From: RGIG4097 sp964637515
Lineage (GTDB): Bacteria > Bacillota > Clostridia > Christensenellales > CAG-917
Assembly: GCA_964637515.1 (NCBI GenBank)
Contig: CAZWUI010000002.1
Location: forward strand, 1-64,000
Length of the DNA stretch: 64,000 nucleotides
Direction: 5' to 3'
Shown here in pieces: positions 44,370-53,428 of the stretch. Position 1 is the stretch's first letter. Every line of letters starts with the position of its first letter. The notes below the pieces were generated by a model. That model was not told the DNA's origin, ran no database searches, and saw nothing but the letters and a program-made list of their open reading frames with translations. The position numbers and the translations under genes are program-made.

Positions 44370-45061
44370 TTACCGAAACCATGAAAATATGCGGTCTTGA
44401 CGAAGAAACCATTCGTTTGCGCTTGACCGACTTTATAGGGTTGGGAGTCACTTTCGACGTGAAGGAGTGTTGCCTTGACGCTTCGATAACCATGACTTCG
44501 GCAGGCTCGCGCGAGAGTTTCGATCAAGTGAAATCCCTCGTCTACAACTGCTTTGCGGAACAAGTCTACGCATCCGTCGACGTCGAGCTTCACGTGCTTG
44601 CGGCGGAACTATTGAAACTCAACAAAAAAGTCCTTGCGGTGGCGGAAAGTCTGACGGGGGGAGAGATATGCTCTCGTTTGACGTCTATCCCCGGCATCAG
44701 CGAAAACTTCTATGAAGGCATCGTGTGCTACAACCGCGCATCGAAGATGAACAGGCTCGGAATATCCAAATCGTATATCGGCGAATACGGCACTGTATCC
44801 AAGGAAACCGCATACGCAATGGTCAAAGGGCTTCTCGGAAAACCCGTGAGCGTAGCACTTGCAACGACTGGACTCGCAGGACCGACCGGCGACGAAGGCA
44901 AGCCCGTAGGGCTTGTGTATATAGGAGTGGGGAGCGGTGACTTCATCACTACCTTTGAAAACAAACTTTCGGGCGACCGAAATACTATCAGGAAAGCAAC
45001 GGCAAATTTAGCGTTATTCTATCTCGTCCGCTATCTCAGGGGAGATATATTGCTACTGTAG
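44366..45061 (+). CDS. cinA: CinA C-terminal domain protein (NMN deamidase type)
   Basis: This 231-residue protein carries the CinA amidohydrolase domain from about residue 75 onward: VAESLTGGEICSRLTS, GISENFYEGIVCYNRASK and ATTGLAGPTGD. In other bacteria this domain hydrolyses nicotinamide mononucleotide. The N-terminal MoCF nucleotide pyrophosphatase domain of full-length CinA (about 410 residues) is missing; only the middle linker-like part remains. The position before recA is the usual one. The overlap with the previous gene is four bases. Confidence 0.88.
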   Translation: MITETMKICGLDEETIRLRLTDFIGLGVTFDVKECCLDASITMTSAGSRESFDQVKSLVYNCFAEQVYASVDVELHVLAAELLKLNKKVLAVAESLTGGEICSRLTSIPGISENFYEGIVCYNRASKMNRLGISKSYIGEYGTVSKETAYAMVKGLLGKPVSVALATTGLAGPTGDEGKPVGLVYIGVGSGDFITTFENKLSGDRNTIRKATANLALFYLVRYLRGDILLL

Positions 45062-45094
45062 CCGATTGAATAAATAGATAAAGGAGAATAACAA

Positions 45095-46081
45095 ATGGCA
45101 GACAAAACCAATCTCGAACTCGCTCTTGCGCAAATCGAAAAGAAGTACGGCAAAGGTTCGATTATGAAGATGGACGGCGAAAGCATCCCTCAAGTCGAAG
45201 CAGTATCTTCGGGGTGCTTGACACTCGACGCCGCACTCGGTATAGGCGGATTTCCCAAGGGTAGAATTATAGAAATCTACGGGCCCGAATCGTCGGGCAA
45301 AACCACCGTAGCACTCCACGCGGTAGCGGAAGTGCAAAAGGCGGGTGGTACTGCGGCATTCATCGACGCAGAGCATGCACTCGATCCCTGGTATGCATCA
45401 AATCTCGGCGTGCAAATCGAAAACCTTTACATATCCCAACCCGACAGCGGTGAACAAGCACTCGAAATTCTCGAAACTCTCGTCAGAAGCGGTGCTATCG
45501 ATATAGTCGTAGTGGACTCCGTCGCGGCACTCACTCCCCAAGCGGAAATCGACGGCGAAATGGGGGATAGTCACGTCGGTCTTCAAGCAAGACTTATGTC
45601 CCAAGCACTCCGCAAACTCACTGCGGTCGCATCCAAATCAAAATGCACGATTATCTTCATCAACCAACTCCGTGAAAAAGTCGGCGTTATGTACGGAAAC
45701 CCCGAAGTTACCACCGGCGGTAAGGCACTCAAATTCTATGCTTCCGTCCGTATAGACGTCAGAAAAGCGGATACTCTCAAAGACGGTAGCGACGTCGTGG
45801 GCAATCACGTCAAAGCGAAAATCGTCAAGAACAAAGTCGCACCTCCTTTCAAAGTCGCAGAGTTCGATATTCTTTACGGCAAGGGCATTTCTTCCCTTGG
45901 TTGCGTGCTTGACGTAGCAATCGAAAAAGGTATCGTCCAAAAGAGCGGAAGTTGGTTCTCGTACAACGACGAGAAAATCGGCCAGGGCAGAGAAAAAGCT
46001 CTCGACTATCTCAAGAACAACCCCGATATCGCAGACGAAGTCAACAGAAAAGTCCGCGAAAGTCTCGGACTCAACGCATAA
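45095..46081 (+). CDS. recA: Recombinase RecA
   Basis: This 328-residue strand-exchange protein has GPESSGKTT (Walker A, near residue 66), VVVDSVAALTPQAEIDGEMG, and INQLREKVGVMYGNPE. It is slightly short because the acidic C-terminal tail is reduced, ending VRESLGLNA. AAAGGAGAA precedes the ATG. No separate promoter or LexA box is evident in the 33 bases after cinA, so it is probably read from upstream. Confidence 0.97.
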   Translation: MADKTNLELALAQIEKKYGKGSIMKMDGESIPQVEAVSSGCLTLDAALGIGGFPKGRIIEIYGPESSGKTTVALHAVAEVQKAGGTAAFIDAEHALDPWYASNLGVQIENLYISQPDSGEQALEILETLVRSGAIDIVVVDSVAALTPQAEIDGEMGDSHVGLQARLMSQALRKLTAVASKSKCTIIFINQLREKVGVMYGNPEVTTGGKALKFYASVRIDVRKADTLKDGSDVVGNHVKAKIVKNKVAPPFKVAEFDILYGKGISSLGCVLDVAIEKGIVQKSGSWFSYNDEKIGQGREKALDYLKNNPDIADEVNRKVRESLGLNA

Positions 46082-46125
46082 TTCGACAAATCGTTCCGCG
46101 CACGTAGCGGTATTATGGCTATATA

Positions 46126-46160
46126 TACTTATATATAATAAATTAGTGTATATAAGTTTC
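46126..46160. repeat. AT-rich inverted repeat between recA and rny
   Basis: ACTTATATA and TATATAAGT form an imperfect dyad with a loop of about 12 bases. There is no strong T-run, so it is a weak terminator or a structural element. Confidence 0.4.
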
Positions 46161-46169
46161 GTGCGTTTA

Positions 46170-46198
46170 TTGACTATTGAACGATAATCGGTTATACT
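46170..46198 (+). promoter_or_regulatory. Sigma-A promoter of rny
   Basis: TTGACT (46170-46175), 17 bases, TATACT (46193-46198). Confidence 0.75.
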
Positions 46199-46242
46199 TA
46201 ACTCGACAAGGTTTTGCCTTGATTATATAAATGGAGGTCAAG

Positions 46243-47859
46243 ATGACAAGCAATTTATCTTTATTGCTTGCTGCACTTGACGCCGGACCTATTGTTGGAA
46301 TAGCCGTTGCAACCCTCGTAGTAGGCGTGGCTATCGGGCTGTTTGTGTATAGAATTTATTCACAGAACAAAATCGGCTTGGCAAAGAGAGAAGCAGCAAG
46401 AATTATAGAAGAAGCAAATCTCGAAGCAAAAGACATCCGCAAAGACGGACTTCTCGAAGCAAAAGAACAACAAAACAAAATGCGTTCCGATTTTGAAAAA
46501 GAAACCAAAGAACGCAGAGCGGATTGGCAACGTACTGAAAACAGACTTGCACAAAAAGAAGCTCAACTCGACAAAAAAGAAGACTCTATTGAAAAAAAGG
46601 AACAATCTCTCGACAGAAAACTCGAAGACCTTGAAAAGTCGCAAAAAGCAATAGAGGAAACCAAAACCCGTCTGAAAGGTATTGAAGACGAACTCAACAA
46701 CGCTCAAGACAACGTCCGCAAAGAACTCGAAAGAGTGGCGGGCATGACCAAGGAAGAAGCGGCGCAAGAACTCAAAGACGCTCTCCTCGACAGCGTGAAA
46801 AAATCCGCGGCGGCAGATGCAAAAGCAATCGTTGCTGATGCAAAAGAAAACGCCGTGAAAGAAGCACAAAATATCATCGGTCTTGCAATTCAACGTTGCG
46901 CAGCCGACCACGCCACCGAAAATACCGTGTCCGTCGTCGCGCTCCCCAGCGATGAAATGAAGGGTAGAATTATCGGTCGTATGGGACGCAATATCCGCGC
47001 TCTCGAATCCGCAACCGGCGTCGACCTCATCATCGACGACACTCCCGACGTCATCACCCTTTCAAGTTTCGATCCCGTGAGAAGAGAAGTCGCTCGTTTG
47101 ACTCTCGAAAAACTCATCGCAGACGGACGTATTCATCCTGCACGTATCGAAGAAGTCGCAGACAAAATCCGCAAAGAAGTGGAAGCGTCAATCAAAGAAG
47201 CGGGCGAAGAAGCGGTGTTTGAAGCAGGTATCCACGGTGTTCATCCCGAACTCGTCAAACTGCTCGGCAGATTGAAATACCGCACCAGTTACGGTCAAAA
47301 CGTCCTCAAACACTCTCTCGAAGTTTCCTATCTTGCATCCCTTATGGCGCAAGAGTTGGGAATTGATCCCAAAGTTGCCAAGCGTGCAGGTTTGTTGCAC
47401 GACATAGGCAAAGCAGTGGATCACGAAGTCGAAGGCACCCACATTCAAATCGGTGTGGACTTCGCAAAGAAATACCGCGAAAACGGCGACGTCATTCACG
47501 CAATCGCGGCGCACCACAACGATATCGAACCCGAAACCATCGATGCAGTCATCGTGCAAGCGGCGGACGCAATTTCTTCCGCTCGTCCCGGTGCAAGACG
47601 CGAATCCCTTGAGAATTATGTCAAACGTATCGAAAAACTCGAAGATATTGCAAAATCTTTCGAGGGCGTCGATCAATCGTTCGCAGTGCAAGCGGGTAGA
47701 GAAATCCGCGTTATGGTCAAACCCGAGCAAGTCAACGACGAAGCAACCGTTTTCCTCGCGAAAGAAATTGCCGAAAAACTCGAAAACGAACTCGAATATC
47801 CCGGTCAAATCAAAGTCAACGTTATTCGTGAGGTTAGAAGCGTAGAATATGCCAAGTAA
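46243..47859 (+). CDS. rny: Ribonuclease Y
   Basis: This 538-residue membrane-tethered endoribonuclease starts bulk mRNA decay. A single N-terminal helix (about residues 14-36), a long Lys/Glu coiled coil (about 45-190), a KH domain with MKGRIIGRMGRNIRALE and an HD domain with LLHDIGKAVDHE are in the normal order. The start is ATG 46243, since GGAGGT lies five bases before it; an ATG four codons earlier contains the ribosome site itself. The end overlaps the M24 peptidase gene by 11 bases. Confidence 0.96.
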   Translation: MTSNLSLLLAALDAGPIVGIAVATLVVGVAIGLFVYRIYSQNKIGLAKREAARIIEEANLEAKDIRKDGLLEAKEQQNKMRSDFEKETKERRADWQRTENRLAQKEAQLDKKEDSIEKKEQSLDRKLEDLEKSQKAIEETKTRLKGIEDELNNAQDNVRKELERVAGMTKEEAAQELKDALLDSVKKSAAADAKAIVADAKENAVKEAQNIIGLAIQRCAADHATENTVSVVALPSDEMKGRIIGRMGRNIRALESATGVDLIIDDTPDVITLSSFDPVRREVARLTLEKLIADGRIHPARIEEVADKIRKEVEASIKEAGEEAVFEAGIHGVHPELVKLLGRLKYRTSYGQNVLKHSLEVSYLASLMAQELGIDPKVAKRAGLLHDIGKAVDHEVEGTHIQIGVDFAKKYRENGDVIHAIAAHHNDIEPETIDAVIVQAADAISSARPGARRESLENYVKRIEKLEDIAKSFEGVDQSFAVQAGREIRVMVKPEQVNDEATVFLAKEIAEKLENELEYPGQIKVNVIREVRSVEYAK

Positions 47860-48547
47860 TATCGTAAAGACATCTGAAGAATTAGCAAAAATCCGCAAAG
47901 CGGCAGACATCATCGACGACGTGTTCGATTACATTCTCGGTGAACTCACCGAAGGTGTGACCGAAATCGAAATCTCGAACAAAATCCACGATAAAATCGT
48001 CGCTCTCGGCGGTAGCGGTGAGTCGTTTGAAACCATAGTCGCTTTCGGAAAGGGCGGTGCGGAACCCCATCACGTCCCCACCGATAAGAAACTCGAAAAA
48101 GGCGAATTCATCACCATAGATATGGGCGCGATTTACGACGGTTATTGTTCTGATTTCACTCGTACCATGGCGTACGGCGAAGTCACCGACGAGATGAAGA
48201 AAGTCTATGAAATCGTGTTGCAGGCATACCGTCTCGCTATGGCGGGAGTAAAAGAGGGCGCAGGTTGCAAAGCAGTCGATTCCCTCGCTCGCGAATATAT
48301 CAAACTCTGCGGTTACGGCGACAACTACATCCATGGCACCGGCCACGGCGTAGGCACCGAAATTCACGAAGCACCGTTCGTCAACACTCGCAGTGAAGAA
48401 GTCCTTCAAAACGACTCCGTCATCACCATCGAACCCGGCATCTATATTCCCGACGGTTTCGGCATCAGAATCGAAGATATGATAGTCGTAGGGGAGAGCG
48501 GTCCAGTCAGCCGTCAACCCGTCGAACTTATCACTATAACCAAATAA
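47849..48547 (+). CDS. M24 family metallopeptidase, Xaa-Pro aminopeptidase-like core
   Basis: This 232-residue pita-bread-fold peptidase has the five metal ligands visible: TIDMGAIYDGYCSDFTRT (two aspartates), HGTGHGVGTEIHEAP (histidine), TIEPGIYI and RIEDM (two glutamates). The sequence resembles the catalytic half of PepP/PapA more than methionine aminopeptidase, and the efp neighbour matches the Bacillus yqhT-efp pair. The N-terminal creatinase-like domain of those enzymes is missing. Either Xaa-Pro or N-terminal Met removal is possible. Confidence 0.85.
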   Translation: MPSNIVKTSEELAKIRKAADIIDDVFDYILGELTEGVTEIEISNKIHDKIVALGGSGESFETIVAFGKGGAEPHHVPTDKKLEKGEFITIDMGAIYDGYCSDFTRTMAYGEVTDEMKKVYEIVLQAYRLAMAGVKEGAGCKAVDSLAREYIKLCGYGDNYIHGTGHGVGTEIHEAPFVNTRSEEVLQNDSVITIEPGIYIPDGFGIRIEDMIVVGESGPVSRQPVELITITK

Positions 48548-48572
48548 TACAAGATAATAGGAGATACAAATT

Positions 48573-49136
48573 ATGGCACAAATCATGGCAGGCGACATCA
48601 GAAAGGGCGTAACCTTTTTGTACGAAGGCAACATTATGACCATCGTTGAGTTCCAACACGTCAAACCCGGCAAAGGCGCGGCATTCGTCCGTACCAAAAT
48701 GAAAAACGTCGTTGACGGCAGAACTCTTGAAAAAACCTTCAACCCCACCGATAAACTCGAACTCGCTCACATCGAATCCAAAGATATGGAATATCTCTAC
48801 AACGACGGAGAATTCTATTACTTCATGGACAAAGAAACCTTCGAGCAAATCCCCCTCAACCACGACCAAGTCGAAGACGCACTCCAGTTCGTCAAAGAGA
48901 ACGGCACCGTCAAGATGAAATTCTTCCAAGACAAACCTTTCTCCGTCGAACCCGAAAACTTCGTCGAACTTCTCATCACCATTTGTGAACCCGCAGTTGC
49001 AGGCAACACCGCGACCAACGCAACCAAACCCGCAACCGTTGAAACCGGCTACGAACTTATGGTCCCCATGTTCGTCAATGAAGGGGATACGATTCGTATT
49101 GATACTCGCACCGGCGAATACATGTCTAGAGTCTAA
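48573..49136 (+). CDS. efp: Translation elongation factor P
   Basis: This 187-residue three-domain OB protein relieves ribosome stalling at polyproline. The KOW-like first domain carries the tip loop HVKPGKGAAFVRTK, and the C-terminal domain ends with the typical EGDTIRIDTRTGEYMSRV. No modification enzyme is encoded nearby. AATAGGAGATA precedes the ATG and a terminator follows. Confidence 0.97.
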   Translation: MAQIMAGDIRKGVTFLYEGNIMTIVEFQHVKPGKGAAFVRTKMKNVVDGRTLEKTFNPTDKLELAHIESKDMEYLYNDGEFYYFMDKETFEQIPLNHDQVEDALQFVKENGTVKMKFFQDKPFSVEPENFVELLITICEPAVAGNTATNATKPATVETGYELMVPMFVNEGDTIRIDTRTGEYMSRV

Positions 49137-49160
49137 TCGCACTAAATCGCGAATAACATT

Positions 49161-49189
49161 AAAAGCACTCCAAGCGGAGTGCTTTTTTT
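49161..49189 (+). terminator. Terminator after efp
   Basis: AAAGCACTCC and GGAGTGCTTT pair across AAGC and are followed by more T. The preceding 18 bases nearly match those before the pnp terminator. Confidence 0.9.
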
Positions 49190-49222
49190 CTGTTATTTCG
49201 AGCAAGCGAATGAATCTCGCGC
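49190..49222 (-). repeat. Solo half-copy of the 61.2-kb MITE-like inverted repeat
   Basis: Read on the minus strand, this contains GATTCATTCGCTTGCTCG, close to the GATTCCGTCGCTTGCTCG arm at about 61163. Only one arm is present. The 49.2-49.4 kb gap holds nothing else I can support apart from the spoIIIAA upstream region. Confidence 0.45.
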
Positions 49223-49413
49223 GCGTGGGTACGTGCGGACTTATAATATAGTGAGTGCTTATATAGAGTTATCAATTATATATTGCAGGATATTGCGGTG
49301 AGGTTGTTTGGTTGATTTTGGTTTGTTTGGCAAAAATTGTCGCTATGGCGAAAAGTCTCTTATGGCGATATTTGTCGCTTATTAGTCGGTGTGAATTTTG
49401 TGTGGTGTAGCGT

Positions 49414-49421
49414 CATATTCT
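49414..49421 (+). promoter_or_regulatory. Possible sigma-E-like -10 of spoIIIAA
   Basis: CATATTCT lies five bases before the start codon and partly matches the mother-cell sigma-E -10 (CATACAnT), with an AT-rich GAATTT about 15 bases upstream. spoIIIA operons are sigma-E controlled in known spore formers, but the match here is weak. Confidence 0.3.
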
Positions 49422-49426
49422 TTAAT

Positions 49427-50269
49427 ATGTTTGGTGGACTTATTGACGGTATCGTCGCAAGAGCAATACACGAAAATGCGAAAGAAAGCGAAATCACCGA
49501 AGTGCGGTTGCGTGTCGGTCGTCCGCTCGTTTTTTCAACGGCGGAAGGGAAGAAATATGCACTTTTGCCTTGCGGGCAACCTTATATCGTCACGAAAACC
49601 GACGTGGAAAGGCTTGTCGGACTTGCTTCGGATTTTTCCTTTTATGCGGTGAACGATGAACTCGTCAAGGGTTATCTTGTGAAATCGGGAGTGCGTATCG
49701 GCGTCGCAGGGGAAGGTGTTGTTGACGGCGGTCGGCTCATCACGATAAAAAATCCGTCTTATGCGGTTATGCGCATTCCGCACGAGATAAAGGGGTGCGC
49801 GGACGGTGTTATGGCTAAAATCGAAAATGCAAACGTACTCGTCGTATCTCCGCCCGGCGGGGGCAAGACTACGCTTCTTCGGGATATGGCAAGGCAGACG
49901 TCGAAAAAATACAACACGCTCATCATCGACGAGCGTTATGAAATCGCATCCGTGGACGGCAAGGGACTCCCTACTCTCGACGTAGGAGATAGTGAAGTGG
50001 TGAGTGGAATATCCAAGTGCATTGCCTACGAAAACTGCATCCGCGCGATGTCCCCTGAAATCATTGTTACGGACGAGATTTTCAGCCATAGGGAAGTGGA
50101 GTCCGTCGGGGATATTGTCAGGAGCGGAGTCAGGGTGTTTGCATCTGTGCACGGACGGTCTTTCGAGCAAATCTCGTCGTCGAGCTTGTTTTCGTCCTTG
50201 GCGAAGTGTTTTGACGTCGCGATAACCTTGGAGCCTACAGGAAAAATCGTAGAGGTCGTTAATGTATGA
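49427..50269 (+). CDS. spoIIIAA: Stage III sporulation ATPase SpoIIIAA
   Basis: This 280-residue secretion-type ATPase powers or gates the mother-cell-to-forespore channel. VVSPPGGGKTTLLRD (Walker A), LIIDERYEI and IIVTDEIF are visible, as in type II/IV secretion ATPases. The frame runs further upstream, but the family begins near MFGGLIDGIV, so ATG 49427 is used. No ribosome site is present and the candidate promoter is only a few bases away, so the message may be leaderless. It overlaps spoIIIAB by eight bases. Confidence 0.93.
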   Translation: MFGGLIDGIVARAIHENAKESEITEVRLRVGRPLVFSTAEGKKYALLPCGQPYIVTKTDVERLVGLASDFSFYAVNDELVKGYLVKSGVRIGVAGEGVVDGGRLITIKNPSYAVMRIPHEIKGCADGVMAKIENANVLVVSPPGGGKTTLLRDMARQTSKKYNTLIIDERYEIASVDGKGLPTLDVGDSEVVSGISKCIAYENCIRAMSPEIIVTDEIFSHREVESVGDIVRSGVRVFASVHGRSFEQISSSSLFSSLAKCFDVAITLEPTGKIVEVVNV

Positions 50270-50753
50270 CGGGTTGAAACTGATAGGCGGTGGACTGCTC
50301 GCACTTGTGTCGTCATATATCGGACTCCTCGTCAAAAGGCGGTATGCGGAGCGGGAAAAGTGCTACGTAAGACTATGTGATTTCATCGCGTACGCAAGGG
50401 GTGAACTCACGTCGAAAATGACGACGGTGCCCGAAATTTGCCTTGCGTTTGCTGGGGAGAATAGGGACGAAGTTTCGGATATACTCCGCAACTTCGCGAC
50501 GGGATTGCGACAGGGACGGAAAAATGAAATCCGTTCAACTCGATTGAAAGAGGACGAAATCAAGGAAATATCCGCATTTTTGAACGGACTCGGAGTTTCG
50601 TCACTCAGTGAGCAAATCTCATATATCGACGCACACTCGAAAACCTTTCAATCAAAATGCGAAACATGCAAATCGGATAGTAAACGGCTTGGCAATATGT
50701 ATTTCAAATTGTTCGTGCTACTCGGCGTAGCGCTCATGGTCGTCACGGCGTAA
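50262..50753 (+). CDS. spoIIIAB: Stage III sporulation protein SpoIIIAB
   Basis: This 163-residue protein resembles GspF-type secretion proteins, with an N-terminal hydrophobic stretch (about residues 5-22), a helical cytoplasmic part (YVRLCDFIAYARGELTSKM) and a C-terminal membrane segment (LFVLLGVALMVVT). It is part of the SpoIIIA channel basal platform. Its ATG lies inside the end of spoIIIAA. Confidence 0.92.
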   Translation: MYDGLKLIGGGLLALVSSYIGLLVKRRYAEREKCYVRLCDFIAYARGELTSKMTTVPEICLAFAGENRDEVSDILRNFATGLRQGRKNEIRSTRLKEDEIKEISAFLNGLGVSSLSEQISYIDAHSKTFQSKCETCKSDSKRLGNMYFKLFVLLGVALMVVTA

Positions 50754-50762
50754 AGGAGTCAA

Positions 50763-50960
50763 ATGGAAATCGGTATCATTCTCAAAATCGCAGGAATAGG
50801 GTTGTTGACGGCGGTGGTCGCTATGATTTTGAAAAAGAGCGACCGCGACGATATTGCGACTTTCGCGACTCTTGCGGGACTTATCGTCGTGATTGCGCTC
50901 GTCATCGATATGGTGGGCGGACTCTTCGACACGATAAAAGACATTCTCTCCTTGAATTGA
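50763..50960 (+). CDS. spoIIIAC: Stage III sporulation protein SpoIIIAC
   Basis: This 65-residue protein has two membrane helices, starting EIGIILKIAGIGLL, and is typical of SpoIIIAC. AAAGGAG lies just before the ATG. The stop overlaps the ATG of spoIIIAD by one base. SpoIIIAC and AD are related small membrane proteins of the channel. Confidence 0.93.
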   Translation: MEIGIILKIAGIGLLTAVVAMILKKSDRDDIATFATLAGLIVVIALVIDMVGGLFDTIKDILSLN

Positions 50961-51349
50961 TGATTTTCAAACTGATCGGAATTGCACTGGTCGGCATAAC
51001 AGTGGTTATGCTTTTGCGCACCGCGCGCCCTGAATTTGCGGTATTTGCGACGATTGCGACGGGTGTCGTTATGGTCGTATTCTTGCTCGGCACTCTGCGC
51101 GACGTCGTGCTTGCTTTCGACGATATTGTGAAGAAAAGCGGTGTGGACGACGGTGTTTTTTCCGCGGTGTTGAAAATCATAGGTGTGGGGTATTTGACGG
51201 AATATTCGTCGTCTATTGCAACCGATGCAGGTTGTCCGTCCATTGCAAGCAAGTTGCAATTTGGGGGAAAACTCACGATATTTGCGATGAGTGTGTCGAT
51301 TTTGTCCGAGCTTATCAGTGTGACGACAGAACTTTTGAAAATCGTATGA
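50960..51349 (+). CDS. spoIIIAD: Stage III sporulation protein SpoIIIAD
   Basis: This 129-residue membrane protein is similar in its first half to SpoIIIAC. The conserved VGYLTEYSSSIATDAGCPSI block near residue 74 identifies it. The start is ATG 50960, with a TTG one codon earlier as a less likely choice. It overlaps spoIIIAE by four bases. Confidence 0.93.
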   Translation: MIFKLIGIALVGITVVMLLRTARPEFAVFATIATGVVMVVFLLGTLRDVVLAFDDIVKKSGVDDGVFSAVLKIIGVGYLTEYSSSIATDAGCPSIASKLQFGGKLTIFAMSVSILSELISVTTELLKIV

Positions 51350-52533
51350 AATTAAAATTTGCGTTGAGAATAGGCTTTTGCGTATCGGTGGTTTTGATTG
51401 TTGCGTGCTTTCTCGTGCCGAGCGAAGTTGCGTTTGCAGACAGTGGCGACGACGTCGAAAAGTCCCTTGGGGAAAACGTCGTCAAGAGCATAGACGATTT
51501 GAATCTCGACGACTTTCAATCTTTCGTGGATTCGCTTGGTTCGGACGGCTATTCCTTTTCAAACGTGAAAGCACTCTTGAAACGCATTGCAAACGGGGAG
51601 AGTGAAAACTTTTTCGCAGAGTTTTCGTCCGCACTGTCAAAGGATGTCGGGAAATATTTTCTCGGTTTTTTGCCTTCCGTATTGTCCGTCGTGTTGGTTT
51701 GCCTGTTGAAAAGTACGCTGTCGGGTATGACTTCTTCCTTTCTCGATAACTCGACGACTGAAGTCGTGCATGCGGTTTGTTATGCAACTGTCGTCGTGAT
51801 AATCACGTCCTCCCTTGTGGACGTCGCAGGGACGGTCACGAAAACGGTGCGTGCGTTGACGACCTTTGCGGAAACCGCTTTTCCCGTGCTTCTAACTTTG
51901 CTTGCGGGGCTTGGCAGTAGCGTGAGCGTCGCGACCTATCAACCTATGATGGCGGTGCTCGGCGGTGGGGTTATGGAATTGATTTCAAAAGTCGTCGTGC
52001 CTGCATTCATTGCGTGCGAAGTTTTTTCGGTGGTCGGAAACCTATCGGGCAACGTGAAACTCACAAAAATGAACAAACTGTTTCGCTCGTCGTCTACTTG
52101 GCTTGTCGGAATAGCATTCGGACTTTTCGGCACTTTTCTGACTGTTGGCGGAATTTCTGGGGGAGTCGCGGACAAACTCGGATATAACGTTGCGAAATTC
52201 GCACTGTCAAGTTACGTGCCTATTCTCGGCGGATACGTATCAGACGGATTCGATCTAGTTGCATCGTCGTTGGTGCTGGTGAAAAGTGCATTTGGATATA
52301 CAGCGGTGGCAGTGCTCGTCTGCGTGGTGCTTTTCCCCGTCGTCAAACTGGTTGCGTTTTTGCTATCAATGCGACTCGCTTCCGCTATCGTCGAACCTAT
52401 CGGGGACGCACGCATATCAAATATGCTATCCGCAGTTGCGGACAATACGTCCTTGCTCATAACCGCTCTCGTCGGATCGGCGTTTATGTTTTTCATATTG
52501 ATTATGCTCGCAGTCGGTACGGTTGCGACGTAG
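51346..52533 (+). CDS. spoIIIAE: Stage III sporulation protein SpoIIIAE
   Basis: This 395-residue polytopic protein has an N-terminal signal sequence (about residues 1-31, ending near SEVAFADSG) and seven or so membrane helices. The ATG overlaps the spoIIIAD stop (ATGA); an upstream extension of the frame lies inside spoIIIAD and is rejected. SpoIIIAE is a conserved membrane core of the channel apparatus. Confidence 0.92.
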   Translation: MKLKFALRIGFCVSVVLIVACFLVPSEVAFADSGDDVEKSLGENVVKSIDDLNLDDFQSFVDSLGSDGYSFSNVKALLKRIANGESENFFAEFSSALSKDVGKYFLGFLPSVLSVVLVCLLKSTLSGMTSSFLDNSTTEVVHAVCYATVVVIITSSLVDVAGTVTKTVRALTTFAETAFPVLLTLLAGLGSSVSVATYQPMMAVLGGGVMELISKVVVPAFIACEVFSVVGNLSGNVKLTKMNKLFRSSSTWLVGIAFGLFGTFLTVGGISGGVADKLGYNVAKFALSSYVPILGGYVSDGFDLVASSLVLVKSAFGYTAVAVLVCVVLFPVVKLVAFLLSMRLASAIVEPIGDARISNMLSAVADNTSLLITALVGSAFMFFILIMLAVGTVAT

Positions 52534-52540
52534 GTGACGT

Positions 52541-53017
52541 ATGCAGAATTGGTTGTTGTCGATAGTAGGCGTTGTGTGCCTTGGATTACTTCTTGAAATC
52601 GTAATGCCCGACGGACAGACAACGAAGTACGTCAGGGGAGCGTTTTCGTTGCTCGTGATATTTGTCGTGGTGTCCCCGCTTCCGTCGTTTTTCAAGAACG
52701 GAGCAAAACTCGAACTCGGAGAGATAAGCGTGTATACGGACGAAAGTTATCTGTCGGAAGTTGATGAAAGGATAGTGGCGGAAAAAGAAATCAAAATCGA
52801 AACCGCATTATCACAAAACGGCTACGATGCGGACGTGAAAATCACCGCTACAGGGCGGAATAACACTGATATTGTCGAAATCGTCGTCGAAATTCAAAAA
52901 TCCGTTCTCACGGATGAAAACGTGAATAAACATATTGTGACGGTGCGTGAATTGACGAGCAAAATCGCTCAGGTCGATGAAGACATTGTTTTGGTGGAGA
53001 TAGATGGAAGTAGTTGA
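52541..53017 (+). CDS. spoIIIAF: Stage III sporulation protein SpoIIIAF
   Basis: This 158-residue protein has two N-terminal membrane helices (about residues 2-20 and 30-48) and a soluble ring-building-like domain of about 100 residues. It fits SpoIIIAF in length, topology and position. It overlaps spoIIIAG by 14 bases. Confidence 0.9.
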   Translation: MQNWLLSIVGVVCLGLLLEIVMPDGQTTKYVRGAFSLLVIFVVVSPLPSFFKNGAKLELGEISVYTDESYLSEVDERIVAEKEIKIETALSQNGYDADVKITATGRNNTDIVEIVVEIQKSVLTDENVNKHIVTVRELTSKIAQVDEDIVLVEIDGSS

Positions 53018-53411
53018 CGAGAGAAAAGATAGTTTTGTCAAGTCGTTGAAGGATTTGCCGGTGGTCAAAAAACTCGGCAAAATCAAAAATCTTCAACTTA
53101 TTGTCGCCGTATTCATAATTGCGATCGCACTCGTCATATACTCTAATGTAGCGGATAAAAACCAATCGGAAACAACTCCCGTATCATCCGTGATGACCGC
53201 GGAAGAAGAGAGATTGTCCGCTGTCCTTGAAAGCATCGACGGTGCGGGACGAGTGGAAGTTATGGTGTCGAGAAAAGGGGAGGACGTCGTAGGTATTCTT
53301 GTGATTGCGGAAGGTGCGGACGATATATCCGTACTCTTAAAACTACAACGCGCTACCGTGTCCGCTATGGGAGTGGATAAAAGCGTGGTCGAAATTTGCA
53401 AAATGAAATAA
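53004..53411 (+). CDS. spoIIIAG: Stage III sporulation protein SpoIIIAG (short)
   Basis: This 135-residue single-pass protein has a helix at about residues 30-48 and a C-terminal ring-building motif domain (LSAVLESIDGAGRVEVMVS). SpoIIIAG forms the large ring in the intermembrane space. The protein is clearly shorter than the roughly 230 residues of the Bacillus form, mainly through loss of the beta-triangle insertion. The order between AF and AH supports the call. Confidence 0.88.
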   Translation: MEVVDERKDSFVKSLKDLPVVKKLGKIKNLQLIVAVFIIAIALVIYSNVADKNQSETTPVSSVMTAEEERLSAVLESIDGAGRVEVMVSRKGEDVVGILVIAEGADDISVLLKLQRATVSAMGVDKSVVEICKMK

Positions 53412-53428
53412 ATTTTCGAGGAGGAGTT

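Noticed and set aside
47849..48547. Plain methionine aminopeptidase (map)
   Set aside because: The motif spacing and the efp neighbour fit the catalytic half of Xaa-Pro peptidases better, so the call is left at M24 family.
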